A stretch of DNA of 64,000 nucleotides from Streptomyces sp. CB01580 (GTDB taxonomy: Bacteria; Actinomycetota; Actinomycetes; Streptomycetales; Streptomycetaceae), in contig NZ_LIXJ01000014.1 of NCBI RefSeq assembly GCF_001905795.1, forward strand, positions 117,266 through 181,265, in the 5' to 3' direction. The notes below the pieces were generated by a model, which saw only the letters and a list, made by a program, of their open reading frames with translations, had not been told where the DNA came from and searched no databases. Positions 41,923 through 50,036 of the stretch are shown in pieces; the stretch's first letter is position 1; each line of letters opens with the position of its first letter. A program made the translations under genes and the position numbers.

Positions 41923-42606
41923 ATGGCATTCATCCACCGCACCACACTGACGCCCACCAAGCTGGAACTCCTCACCACCTGGCTGCCCGCCCAGCCCTGG
42001 TACCGAGGCAAGGGCCGGCCCGAACTGGTGAAGTCCGGCGGGTTCCGGCTGGACGACCCCGACGGGGAGGTCGGCATCGAGTTCATGGCCGTCACCGACA
42101 CCTCGGAGGATGAACCCGTCACGTACCAGGTGCCGTTCAGCTATCACGGCGCCCCGATCGCGGGCGCCGACGAAGCCCTGATCGGCACCACCGAGCACGG
42201 TGAGCTGGGAACTCGGTGGGTGTACGACGGCACGCGTGATCCGGTACTCGTCGCGCAACTGTTCGCGCTCGTCATCGGCGAGGCCGAACCGCAGATGCAG
42301 AGCATCAGCCACACCCCCGACCCCTCGGTCACCGCCTCGTTCGCCGAGTCGGTCGTCACATCCGCGATCACCTCCACGACCGTGTCCGACGACCCGGACG
42401 GCACGGATCTCCTCGTGGAAACGGCGGCCGACGACGAGGCGGCGGCCGACGGCCGTCAGCTGGCCATCCACATCAACCGCGTGCTGCGGCCGGGCCAGGA
42501 GACCGACGAACGGGCGGCCCTGGGCCAGGTCACCGCGGGCTGGCCACTGCCCGACGGCACGGCGGCGCGCGCGGTGTTCGCCCTCGTGCGCGACGCGCGC
42601 CCGTAG
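41923..42606 (+). CDS. Protein with maltokinase-N-terminal-cap-like domain
   Basis: The 227-residue product starts at an ATG with GGGAGAGG upstream. It resembles the N-terminal cap of mycobacterial/streptomycete maltokinases: LTTWLPAQPWYRGKGRPELVKSGGFRL, then FMAVTDTSEDEPVTYQVPFSYHGAPI, which follows the kinase-associated fold. No kinase catalytic domain follows, so it should not phosphorylate maltose. It may bind sugars or interact with a kinase-like partner. It begins 25 bases after the DUF397 gene and may be co-transcribed. Confidence 0.7.
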   Translation: MAFIHRTTLTPTKLELLTTWLPAQPWYRGKGRPELVKSGGFRLDDPDGEVGIEFMAVTDTSEDEPVTYQVPFSYHGAPIAGADEALIGTTEHGELGTRWVYDGTRDPVLVAQLFALVIGEAEPQMQSISHTPDPSVTASFAESVVTSAITSTTVSDDPDGTDLLVETAADDEAAADGRQLAIHINRVLRPGQETDERAALGQVTAGWPLPDGTAARAVFALVRDARP

Positions 42607-42760
42607 ACCGCACGCCGAACGCTCATGTGCCGGACCGGACGCGCCCCGAGCCGGCGGCACCCGGACCGGACGCACACCGCCCCGGCCCTCGCGGTCGCGC
42701 GGCGTGCTCCGGAACCGCGTACCACCGTCGATGTCAGTGGCCACCCGTACGCTCGGCACC

Positions 42761-43552
42761 ATGGCGACGCTCCCGAACCCGCTCCCGTCCCTGGCCGCTT
42801 CAGGGCTCCAGCTCCCGCCCGGCTCGCTGGTGGATGCCACGATCGACGGCACCTGGCACGAACCGCTGCTCTGGTACACCGACGCGCCCGTGGTCCCCGG
42901 GGACTGGTCCCGGCTGCGCGCGGCCGGGCGGCCCCTCGGGCTGCTGCCCGTGCTGATCGACGGCGGGCGGCGCGACGCGTGGCCCGAGGACTGGGACCTC
43001 GTCCCGGAGGACACCTCGTACCCGGGCGATCACGACGCCGACGAGGTGCTGGCCAATTACTGGGCCGAGTGCGCGCCCGAAGAACTCGACGCCGCACACG
43101 CCGAATGGCCGGGCCTGGCCCCCGCCCCTGGCGCCCCCTCCGCCCAGTCCCCCGATGGCCTGGCCGCCGAGATGGCCGACATGTGCACCGGCCCGGAGGG
43201 CTGGTTCCCGAGCGTACGGGCGGCGCTCGTCCCGGCCCGGCGCAGCGCGGACATCCTCGCGGCGATCGGCTGGTCGGGCCCGCTCAACTACGAGAACGAC
43301 GTGGCCAGGCTCAGCGCGGTGCTCCGCTCCTGGGAGGACCGCTACGACATACGGGTCCTGATGCTCGGCTTCGACACCCTCACCGTCACCGTCGGCCGCC
43401 CGCCCACCACTCTGGACGAGGCGCGGGCGCTCGCCGCCGAGCACTTCGCGTTCTGCCCGGACAACATCAACCAGAACCCGCCCTACGACCTCGACGACTA
43501 CGCCAGGAGCAACCTGCTCGACCAGTCCACCTGGTCGTTCTGGTGGGACTGA
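42761..43552 (+). CDS. DUF4253 domain protein
   Basis: This encodes 263 residues with the DUF4253 pattern in the C-terminal half (GWFPSVRAALVPARRSADILAAIGWSGPLNY; LRSWEDRYDIRVLMLGFDTLTVTVGRPPTT; AEHFAFCPDNI). The N-terminal half has LLWYTDAPVVPGDW and LPVLIDGG. The family is widespread in actinobacteria, without a known function. ATG 42761 is chosen because relatives begin MATLPNPLP; an in-frame ATG lies 30 bases upstream. Confidence 0.85.
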   Translation: MATLPNPLPSLAASGLQLPPGSLVDATIDGTWHEPLLWYTDAPVVPGDWSRLRAAGRPLGLLPVLIDGGRRDAWPEDWDLVPEDTSYPGDHDADEVLANYWAECAPEELDAAHAEWPGLAPAPGAPSAQSPDGLAAEMADMCTGPEGWFPSVRAALVPARRSADILAAIGWSGPLNYENDVARLSAVLRSWEDRYDIRVLMLGFDTLTVTVGRPPTTLDEARALAAEHFAFCPDNINQNPPYDLDDYARSNLLDQSTWSFWWD

Positions 43553-43595
43553 CCCGGCCGGCCCGCCCACGCCCACCCGTAGACCCACCCGCGCC

Positions 43596-43627
43596 CGCCC
43601 GGGACGGAGCCCGCTCCGACCCGGGCG
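43596..43627. terminator. Terminator downstream of the DUF4253 gene
   Basis: CGCCCGGG (43596) pairs with CCCGGGCG (43620-43627), and an inner GGAGC/GCTCC stem extends it. It lies 43 bases past the DUF4253 stop. Confidence 0.7.
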
Positions 43628-43630
43628 ATG

Positions 43631-43776
43631 TCACACCGCGTCGGCCGCGTCGGCCACGTCGAAGGCGGCCCGCAGCACCGGAAGCACCCGCCCCGGGCCG
43701 CCTCCCGGGCGCCGATGCGCTCGGTTCCCATGCGCGGACAGAACCCTTCGACATGTGGGTCGGGCTCCACGGTCAA
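43631..43776 (-). pseudogene. Remnant of a degraded gene with frameshift
   Basis: On the minus strand one frame reads CPRMGTERIGAREAARG and another, starting near the same spot (about 43695), continues RVLPVLRAAFDVADAADAV to a TGA. Codon bias is strong in the first frame upstream of the switch and in the second after it, as if one base were gained or lost in the CCCGGGGCGGG run. The parent gene is not recognised. The 353-base gap 43553-43905 contains nothing else I can support. Confidence 0.35.
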
Positions 43777-43905
43777 GCTGCGGAATCCGGCGCTCTGCGC
43801 CGAGGCGGCGGCGTGTTCCCGACTGTGGCCAGACCAATGGCCGTGACCAGCTCACCGCCAGTCACAGCCATTGATCTTCTTGGGAGTTGCCGACCGCACC
43901 CCTGA

Positions 43906-44412
43906 CTAGCAGTAGGTGTCGTAGCTGGTCCGGTACGCGAGCGAGTACGCGTCCCTGTACTCCTCCGTCGCCTTCGCCGGAGCGTACGAGTGGCGATAGT
44001 CGCACTTGTCGGTGAGACCGTCGCGCTTGCCGTCCCTCGCGCCCTTGGCCTGACCCTCGGCGGCGTCGTTGACCCCCGGAGGCGGCGTGGTGGGCGCCTC
44101 ATCGCTGCAGTAGGTGTCGTAGTTGGTCCGGTACGCGAGCGAGTACGCGTCCCTGTACTCCTCCGTCGCCTTCGCCGGAGCGTACGAGTGGCGATAGTCG
44201 CACTTGTCGGTGAGACCGTCGCGCTTGCCGTCCGTCGCGCCCTTGGCCTGGCCCTCGGAGGCATCGTCCATGGAAAAACGCTCGATGTCGGAGGCTGTCG
44301 TTGCCGAGGTGTCCGTGGTGGCGGCCGCGGCCTGCGACATCGCCGCCGGCGAGAGGGCCACGGCTGCTGCGACGAGGGGGCTCGCCAGAGCGATGATGTG
44401 CTTTGCACGCAT
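43906..44412 (-). CDS. Secreted protein made of two near-identical 66-residue units
   Basis: The 168-residue product has a signal peptide (HIIALASPLVAAAVALSPAAM). The mature part contains two units of about 54 residues, each beginning EGQAKGATDGKRDGLTDKCD / EGQAKGARDGKRDGLTDKCD, continuing with YRHSYAPAKATEEYRDAYSL and ending in YDTYC. The two Cys per unit may bond. The DNA of the two units (43909-44068 and 44107-44266) differs at only a few bases, so the duplication is recent or homogenised. GAAAGGGG precedes the ATG. The function is unknown. Confidence 0.75.
   Translation of the reverse strand: MRAKHIIALASPLVAAAVALSPAAMSQAAAATTDTSATTASDIERFSMDDASEGQAKGATDGKRDGLTDKCDYRHSYAPAKATEEYRDAYSLAYRTNYDTYCSDEAPTTPPPGVNDAAEGQAKGARDGKRDGLTDKCDYRHSYAPAKATEEYRDAYSLAYRTSYDTYC
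43909..44266. repeat. 198-bp-period near-identical direct repeat within the secreted protein gene
   Basis: The stretch from 43909 recurs from 44107 with the same order and only about six differences over 160 bases. The offset is 198 bases, a multiple of three, so the frame is kept. Confidence 0.88.
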
Positions 44413-45196
44413 AGCTATCCCCTTTCTCGAGGTCAATACGCGTGGATGGCGCCTTGGACCTGGCCGGACGCAGATGCATGCGTCGCGAGCCAGGGAATGG
44501 ATTCTGCACTGGGTGTTGTGCGCTGGGCACCATGAGAGGGCCGGTGGATTCCGGCTTCCGAACGCCAATTGCGCTGCATGCCTGCAACTGCGCAGCTTTG
44601 ACGCCTTCTACTCGAAGGTAGCGAGCCAGGTCCCATATGTCCACCTATGCGGCAATATGCCCAGGATCCGTTGGGGCCGGGGCATGGACGGCCCGCACTG
44701 CGACGAGTGTGGGCCGACCAAGGATCTCACGTTCGATGGCACAGCAATCGACCCGATGCCACCGGGGCAGTAGGAGGCATCCGCGCAGGTCAGCATGGAT
44801 GGCTCTGGCTGCGCGAGCCAGTCCGTGGGGAAGCTGCCAAGGGAGCGCCGACGGCAACTTCCCCGGCCGCACCCCGGCCCGAGAGCCGCTCACCGGATGG
44901 CTTCTTGCCGCCCCACTCCCGCCACAGGGGCAACAAAAGAAAGAAATCGCCCTCAGGTTTCCGGCATTCGATTCGGGCGAGAAAAACCTCACCGAATTTC
45001 GCGTTTCGCTTCTTCTTCGCCTTCCCGCGCGGGGTTGTCGCCCGGCGGATACGGACCTGACGCGGGGGGCGCGGCGGACCCCGGCCCGCACTCCCCGGCC
45101 CGCGCTTTCTGCCTGCGCATCCCGTCCGTTCCCCCGGCGCCGCGCTGAGTACGCGCACTCATGTACCCCACGAGGAAGCCGCGTTGACTCGTACGC
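44413..45196. other. 784-base gap of lower GC with no confident gene
   Basis: This is the most A/T-rich part of the window and lacks strong third-position bias over long stretches. A 38-codon plus-strand frame (44657-44773) has moderate codon bias and a CDECG pair (PHCDECGPTKDLTFDG) and could be a small gene or a remnant. Nothing else stands out. The promoter of the secreted repeat protein should be near its right-hand start (44413-44480). Confidence 0.5.
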
Positions 45197-45553
45197 ATGA
45201 CCGAGAATCTCATGGACGACATCACCGCGCCCCGCCCGCCGCGCACCTGGATCGCCTCGCTGCTCTCCACGGTCGTGACGCTTCCGCTGGCGTGCGTGGC
45301 ACTGATGTACGCCGGGTTCTCGCCCATGGCCTGCGACCCCTGCAACGGAGCCGAGGCCCACCGGTTCGACGCGAGCTTCAAGCCTGCGTGGACGGTGTTC
45401 ACCTGCGGTCTGGTGCTGGCTCTGATCACCCTGGTGGCGAGTTGGGTCCTCTGGCGGCGCAGGCCGCCCGCCGGTCTCGCCCTCGCAGTCGCCGCCCCCG
45501 GTGTCGTGCTCCTCGCGACGCTGGTGTTCACGGCCATGGTCGACTGGCCCTGA
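45197..45553 (+). CDS. Small integral membrane protein
   Basis: This encodes 118 residues with three predicted membrane helices (IASLLSTVVTLPLACVALMYAG; AWTVFTCGLVLALITLVASWVLW; GLALAVAAPGVVLLATLVFTA). A cytoplasmic-type Arg cluster (RRRPP) lies between helices 2 and 3, and a Cys pair (ACDPCNG) sits in the first loop. No family is recognised. It lies 38 bases before a HEAT-repeat-like gene on the same strand, so the two may be co-transcribed. Confidence 0.7.
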   Translation: MTENLMDDITAPRPPRTWIASLLSTVVTLPLACVALMYAGFSPMACDPCNGAEAHRFDASFKPAWTVFTCGLVLALITLVASWVLWRRRPPAGLALAVAAPGVVLLATLVFTAMVDWP

Positions 45554-45591
45554 CCAAGACGGATTCCCGAAGCCCGGAAGGACCCCGCCCC

Positions 45592-46146
45592 ATGCCGCAG
45601 CCCGCGAGCGATCTCCACCGCCTCGTCGAGGAGTTCCGCGCCCTGCCCGCGGACGACGACCGCCGACGGGCGATCGTCGCAGAACTGGGCACCGACGACA
45701 CCGCCGTCCAGGCCGCGCCCTTCCTCGCATCCGTCGTCGCCGACCCGCACGAGTACGACCTGGCCCGGGTGGAGGCCGCCACGATCCTGCGCCTGTGGTC
45801 CCCGTCCGATCCCGTCACCGCCCGGACGGTCGCCCGGGCCCTGCTGGCCGCGCTCGACGACCTGGACGAGGACCTGGTCCGCCAGTACGCGGCTCACGCG
45901 CTCGGCTCCTACGCCGACGACCCGGCCGTGCACAAGACCCTGGCCGCCGCCGTGCTGGACAGCGGCACAGGCGACGACGGCGAAGACGTCCTGGTCCGCC
46001 ACAACGCCCTCGCCGCCCTCGAAGAGGCGGGCCCGAGCGACGCCCGCGCCGACGTGCTGCGCGCCCTCGCCGAGGACCCCGAGCTCGGCAGAGCCGCGAC
46101 CCGCGTCCTCACCGGCTGGAACGCGGGGCCCGGGGGCCCCGCGTAG
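45592..46146 (+). CDS. HEAT/armadillo-type repeat protein
   Basis: The 184-residue all-helical protein has paired helices with the Ala/Leu/Asp pattern of HEAT repeats (RVEAATILRLWSPSDPVTAR, then RQYAAHALGSYADDPAVHK and RHNALAALEEAGPSDARADV). No catalytic site or membrane segment is visible. It is probably a scaffold or a partner-binding protein. GGAAGGACC precedes the ATG. Confidence 0.72.
   Translation: MPQPASDLHRLVEEFRALPADDDRRRAIVAELGTDDTAVQAAPFLASVVADPHEYDLARVEAATILRLWSPSDPVTARTVARALLAALDDLDEDLVRQYAAHALGSYADDPAVHKTLAAAVLDSGTGDDGEDVLVRHNALAALEEAGPSDARADVLRALAEDPELGRAATRVLTGWNAGPGGPA
46121..46144. terminator. Hairpin between the HEAT-repeat gene and hemB
   Basis: ACGCGGGGCC (46121) pairs with GGCCCCGCGT (46135) around CGGG. 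The right arm reaches the first base of the TAG stop, so it is part of the coding end. It is 12 bases from the hemB stop. Confidence 0.7.
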
Positions 46147-46155
46147 ACAGCGGGA

Positions 46156-47154
46156 TCAGCGACCGCCCAGCCGCTGCGCGACCTCCGTCGCCCAGTACGT
46201 CAGGATCATCTGGGCACCGGCCCTGCGGATGCCGGTCAGGCTCTCCAGGATCGCCGCGTCCCGGTCGATCCAGCCCTTCTCGGCGGCGGCCTCGATCATC
46301 GCGTACTCGCCGCTGATCTGGTACGCGGCGACCGGCACGTCCACCGCGTCGGCGACCTTCGCGAGGATGTCGAGGTACGGACCGGCCGGCTTGACCATGA
46401 CCATGTCGGCGCCCTCTTCGAGGTCGAGCGCCAGCTCGCGCAGGGACTCGCGGGCGTTCGCCGGGTCCTGCTGGTACGTCTTGCGGTCGCCCTTCAGCGA
46501 CGAGCCGACCGCCTCGCGGAACGGCCCGTAGAACGCCGAGGAGTACTTCGCGGTGTACGCGAGGATCGACACGTCCTCGTGGCCCGTCCGGTCCAGCGCG
46601 TCCCGGATCACCCCGACCTGGCCGTCCATCATGCCGCTGGGGCCGACCACGTGGGCGCCCGCGTCGGCCTGGACCTGGGCCATCTCCGCGTACCGCTCCA
46701 GCGTCGCGTCGTTGTCGACCCGGCCGTCGGCGGTCAGCACACCGCAGTGACCGTGGTCGGTGTACTCGTCCAGGCACAGGTCCGACATGACGACGAGGTC
46801 GTCACCGACCTCCTCGCGCACCGCCCGCAGACCGGCCTGGAGGATGCCGTTCGGGTCGGTGCCCGCCGTGCCCCGGGCGTCCTTCTTCTCGTCCGCCGGA
46901 ACGCCGAAGAGCATGATCCCGGAGACGCCCGCCGACACCGCCTCGGCGGCGGCCTTCCGCAGCGTGTCCAGGGTGTGCTGGTACACCCCCGGCATGGCCG
47001 AGATCGGGACGGGCGCGTCGACGCCCTCGCGTACGAACGCGGGCAGGATCAGGTCCGCCGCGTCGAGCCGTGTCTCGGCGACCATGCGCCGCATCGCCGG
47101 GGTCGTCCGCAGCCGCCGGGGGCGGGAGCCGGGGAAGTTTCCGTACACAGTCAT
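46156..47154 (-). CDS. hemB: Delta-aminolevulinic acid dehydratase (porphobilinogen synthase)
   Basis: HemB condenses two 5-aminolevulinate molecules to porphobilinogen. The 332-residue length is typical. Schiff-base lysines are in YTAKYSSAFYGPFR and VMVKPAGPYLD. The metal site region DLCLDEYTDHGHCG has Cys-Leu-Asp and a later Cys, so the first and last Cys of the zinc motif are present while the middle one is Asp. It is separated from hemD by 225 bases; a TAGTCT six bases before the ATG suggests its own leaderless promoter. Confidence 0.95.
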   Translation of the reverse strand: MTVYGNFPGSRPRRLRTTPAMRRMVAETRLDAADLILPAFVREGVDAPVPISAMPGVYQHTLDTLRKAAAEAVSAGVSGIMLFGVPADEKKDARGTAGTDPNGILQAGLRAVREEVGDDLVVMSDLCLDEYTDHGHCGVLTADGRVDNDATLERYAEMAQVQADAGAHVVGPSGMMDGQVGVIRDALDRTGHEDVSILAYTAKYSSAFYGPFREAVGSSLKGDRKTYQQDPANARESLRELALDLEEGADMVMVKPAGPYLDILAKVADAVDVPVAAYQISGEYAMIEAAAEKGWIDRDAAILESLTGIRRAGAQMILTYWATEVAQRLGGR

Positions 47155-47160
47155 GCTTCG

Positions 47161-47215
47161 AGACTAGACCCGTACACATCACCGGTTTACCGACACCTGT
47201 ACCGGAAAAACCGGT
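47161..47215 (-). promoter_or_regulatory. hemB promoter region with 8-bp inverted repeat
   Basis: On the minus strand TAGTCT (47161-47166) ends six bases before the hemB ATG, the spacing of a leaderless -10. Further upstream, ACCGGTTT (47181-47188) and AAACCGGT (47208-47215) are perfect inverted arms separated by 19 bases, in a place where an operator could act. Confidence 0.4.
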
Positions 47216-47379
47216 GGCGTCGCCGCCGGGCGGAGCGCCCCGGAAACGCCGCGAACGCAGGGAACGGCGACGGGCGGCCCGGCCGCCGAAGCAGCCGGAC
47301 CGCCCGGTCCGTGCACCTGCCGCGCCATCGCGAGAGGCGTTCTCGTACGTGTCGGCGCGAAAGCGGGTACTCGTACGCG

Positions 47380-49053
47380 TCAGGTCGTCGTCGAACGGCG
47401 CCGCCGCGCCCCCGGACGCCGCTCGCTCGGCCGCGTCACCGGGTCACCGGCCTCCTTCGCCGCCTCCCGGCGCCGCGCGCCGAACTCGGCGAGGGCCTCG
47501 GCCAGCTTGTGCACCGAGGGTTCCGGCGACAGCACGTCGACGCGGAGCCCGTGCTCCTCCGCGGTCTTCGCCGTCGCCGGGCCGATGCACGCGATGACCG
47601 TGACGTTGTGCGGCTTGCCCGCGATGCCGACGAGGTTCCGGACGGTCGACGACGAGGTGAACAGGACCGCGTCGAACCCGCCGCCCTTGATCGCCTCACG
47701 TGTCTCGGCCGGCGGCGGCGAGGCACGGACCGTGCGGTACGCGGTGACGTCGTCGACCTCCCAGCCCAGCTCGATGAGGCCCGCCACCAGCGTCTCGGTG
47801 GCGATGTCGGCGCGCGGCAGGAAGACCCGGTCGATCGGATCGAAGACGGGGTCGTACGGCGGCCAGTCCTCCAGCAGACCCGCGGCGGACTGCTCACCGG
47901 AGGGCATCAGGTCCGGCTTCACACCGAAATCGACGAGCGCGGCGGCGGTCTGCTCGCCGACGGCCGCGACCTTGATCCCGGCGAAGGCACGGGCGTCGAG
48001 CCCGTACTCCTCGAACTTCTCCCGGACGGCCTTCACGGCGTTGACGCTGGTGAAGGCGATCCACTCGTACCGGCCCGTGACCAGGCCCTTGACCGCGCGC
48101 TCCATCTGCTGCGGGGTGCGCGGCGGCTCGACGGCGATCGTCGGGACCTCGTGCGGCACGGCACCGTACGAACGAAGCTGGTCGGAGAGCGACGCCGCCT
48201 GCTCCCTGGTCCGCGGGACGAGCACCTTCCAGCCGAACAGCGGCTTGGACTCGAACCACGCGAGCTGGTCGCGCTGGGCGGCGGAGCTGCGCTCACCGAC
48301 CACGGCTATGACGGGGCGATGCCCCTCCGGCGACGGCAACACCTTCGCCTGCTTCAGAACCTGCGCGATCGTGCCGAGGGTCGCCGTCCAGGTGCGCTGG
48401 CGGGTCGTCGTACCGGCCACGGTCACGGTCAGCGGGGTGTCGGGCTTGCGGCCCGCCGCGACCAGCTCACCGGCGGCCGCGGCCACCGAGTCGAGCGTCG
48501 TCGAGATGACGGCCGTGGCGTCGCTCGCGCCGACCTCGCCCCAGCAGCGGTCCGAGGCGGTACGGGCGTCCACGAACCGGACGTCCGCGCCCTGCGCGTC
48601 CCGAAGCGGCACACCGGCGTACGCGGGCACACCCACGACCTCGGCGATGCCCGGCACGACCTCGAAGGGGATACCGGCGGCGGCGCAGGCCAGCATCTCG
48701 GCACCGGCGTCCGCGTCCAGCCCCGGGTCTCCCGGGACCGCACGGACCACCCGCTTGCCGCCCTTCGCTGCCTCCATGACAAGATTGACCGCATCCCTGA
48801 GAACGGGGACACCGGCGGCGGTTGACTGTGCGTCAATGACCGTCAGCTCGGGTGTGCTCACGCCTGCCCGTGCATGGCAGCGAACGACACCGAGAACGTC
48901 CGGCTCGGCGACAAGAACGTCCGCGCTCGCAAGCGCCTCGACGGCGCGCAGGGTCAGCAGTCCCGGATCGCCGGGACCAGCACCCAGGAAGGTGACGTGC
49001 CCGTGGGCGGACACGGCCGGAAAGTCGGATGCGGCGGGGCCGGTGGGGCTCAA
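47380..49053 (-). CDS. hemD: Fusion of uroporphyrinogen-III C-methyltransferase and uroporphyrinogen-III synthase
   Basis: The 557-residue protein joins two activities. The N-terminal 250 residues are a SUMT/CobA domain (HVTFLGAGPGDPGLLTLRAVEAL), which uses SAM to make precorrin-2. The C-terminal half is HemD (VLVPRTREQAASLSDQLRSYG, FTSVNAVKAVREKFEEYG, FTSSSTVRNLVGIAG), which closes hydroxymethylbilane to uroporphyrinogen III. The TTG start forms TTGA with the hemC stop, with GGGGAGCG upstream. Actinobacterial HemD is often fused like this. It can feed both haem and the siroheme/cobalamin branch. Confidence 0.93.
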   Translation of the reverse strand: MSPTGPAASDFPAVSAHGHVTFLGAGPGDPGLLTLRAVEALASADVLVAEPDVLGVVRCHARAGVSTPELTVIDAQSTAAGVPVLRDAVNLVMEAAKGGKRVVRAVPGDPGLDADAGAEMLACAAAGIPFEVVPGIAEVVGVPAYAGVPLRDAQGADVRFVDARTASDRCWGEVGASDATAVISTTLDSVAAAAGELVAAGRKPDTPLTVTVAGTTTRQRTWTATLGTIAQVLKQAKVLPSPEGHRPVIAVVGERSSAAQRDQLAWFESKPLFGWKVLVPRTREQAASLSDQLRSYGAVPHEVPTIAVEPPRTPQQMERAVKGLVTGRYEWIAFTSVNAVKAVREKFEEYGLDARAFAGIKVAAVGEQTAAALVDFGVKPDLMPSGEQSAAGLLEDWPPYDPVFDPIDRVFLPRADIATETLVAGLIELGWEVDDVTAYRTVRASPPPAETREAIKGGGFDAVLFTSSSTVRNLVGIAGKPHNVTVIACIGPATAKTAEEHGLRVDVLSPEPSVHKLAEALAEFGARRREAAKEAGDPVTRPSERRPGARRRRSTTT

Positions 49054-50036
49054 AGTGCTCGCTCCCCGATAAGACCGGCCGCACCCTTGGCGAGCATCTC
49101 GGCCGCGAGCTCGCGACCGAGGGCCGCCGCGTCGTCCTGCGACGTGGGAACGGGACCGGTGGTGGACATCTGCACCAGCGAGGAACCGTCGGTGGAACCG
49201 ACGACACCGCGCAGGCGCAGTTCGTTGACAGCCTGTCCGTCGGCCTGGAGGTCCGCCAGCGCACCCACGGGTGCGGAGCAGCCGGCCTCCAGGGCGGCGA
49301 GCAGGGCACGCTCGGCGGTCACGGCGGCCCGGGTGTACGGGTCGTCGAGCTCTCCGAGCGCGGCGACGAGGTCGGCGCTGCCGGCAGCGCACTCGATCGC
49401 CAGTGCTCCCTGGCCGGGAGCGGGCAGAAGGGTGTCGGGCGACAGGAAGTCGGTCGCCTCACCGGTCCGGCCGAGGCGGCTGAGCCCGGCCGCGGCGAGT
49501 ACCACCGCGTCCAGCTCCCCGCTTCGTACAAATCCGATACGCGTGTCGACGTTGCCCCGGATCGGCACCGTCTCGATGTCGAGGCCGTGGCTGCGGGCGT
49601 ACGCGTTGAGCTGCGCCATGCGGCGCGGCGAGCCGGTGCCGATGCGGGCACCGGACGGCAGCTGCCCGAGGGTCAGCCCGTCCCGCGCCACCAGTACGTC
49701 GCGCGGGTCCTCGCGCACCGGTACGGCGGCCAGGACGAGGCCCTCGTGCGGGGTGGTCGGCAGGTCCTTGAGCGAGTGGACGGCGAAGTCCACGTCGCCG
49801 CGCAGCAGCGCCTCGCGCAGCGCGGCGACGAACACGCCGGTGCCGCCGATCTGCGAGAGGTGCTCGCGGGAGACGTCGCCGTACGTGGTGACCTCGACGA
49901 GCTCGACGGCCCGCCCGGTCACCTCGCTGACCGCGTCGGCGACCAGGCCGGACTGCGCCATGGCGAGCTTGCTGCGCCGGGTGCCCAGCCTCAGCGGCTT
50001 GGCGGCATCCGTGCCCAGGGGTGAGTTGTCGGTCAT
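49050..50036 (-). CDS. hemC: Porphobilinogen deaminase (hydroxymethylbilane synthase)
   Basis: HemC polymerises four porphobilinogens to hydroxymethylbilane. The 328-residue protein has LRLGTRRSKLAMAQ at the N-terminus, the catalytic Asp region HSLKDLPT, IGTGSPRR and the cofactor Cys near residue 253 in LEAGCSAPVGALA, which holds the dipyrromethane. The start overlaps the hemA stop by ATGA and its stop overlaps hemD, so this is a tight rex-hemACD operon. Confidence 0.96.
   Translation of the reverse strand: MTDNSPLGTDAAKPLRLGTRRSKLAMAQSGLVADAVSEVTGRAVELVEVTTYGDVSREHLSQIGGTGVFVAALREALLRGDVDFAVHSLKDLPTTPHEGLVLAAVPVREDPRDVLVARDGLTLGQLPSGARIGTGSPRRMAQLNAYARSHGLDIETVPIRGNVDTRIGFVRSGELDAVVLAAAGLSRLGRTGEATDFLSPDTLLPAPGQGALAIECAAGSADLVAALGELDDPYTRAAVTAERALLAALEAGCSAPVGALADLQADGQAVNELRLRGVVGSTDGSSLVQMSTTGPVPTSQDDAAALGRELAAEMLAKGAAGLIGERAL

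Noticed and set aside
44413..45196. A 38-codon frame with CDECG as a gene
   Set aside because: Bias is only moderate and no ribosome site or homologue is evident. It is mentioned with the gap.
47070..47597. Plus-strand frame across the hemB promoter and hemD end
   Set aside because: It is antisense to both genes and low in coding character.
47380..49053. Cobalamin riboswitch near the hemD/SUMT fusion
   Set aside because: No B12-box is recognisable, and the gene lies inside an overlapping operon without a leader.
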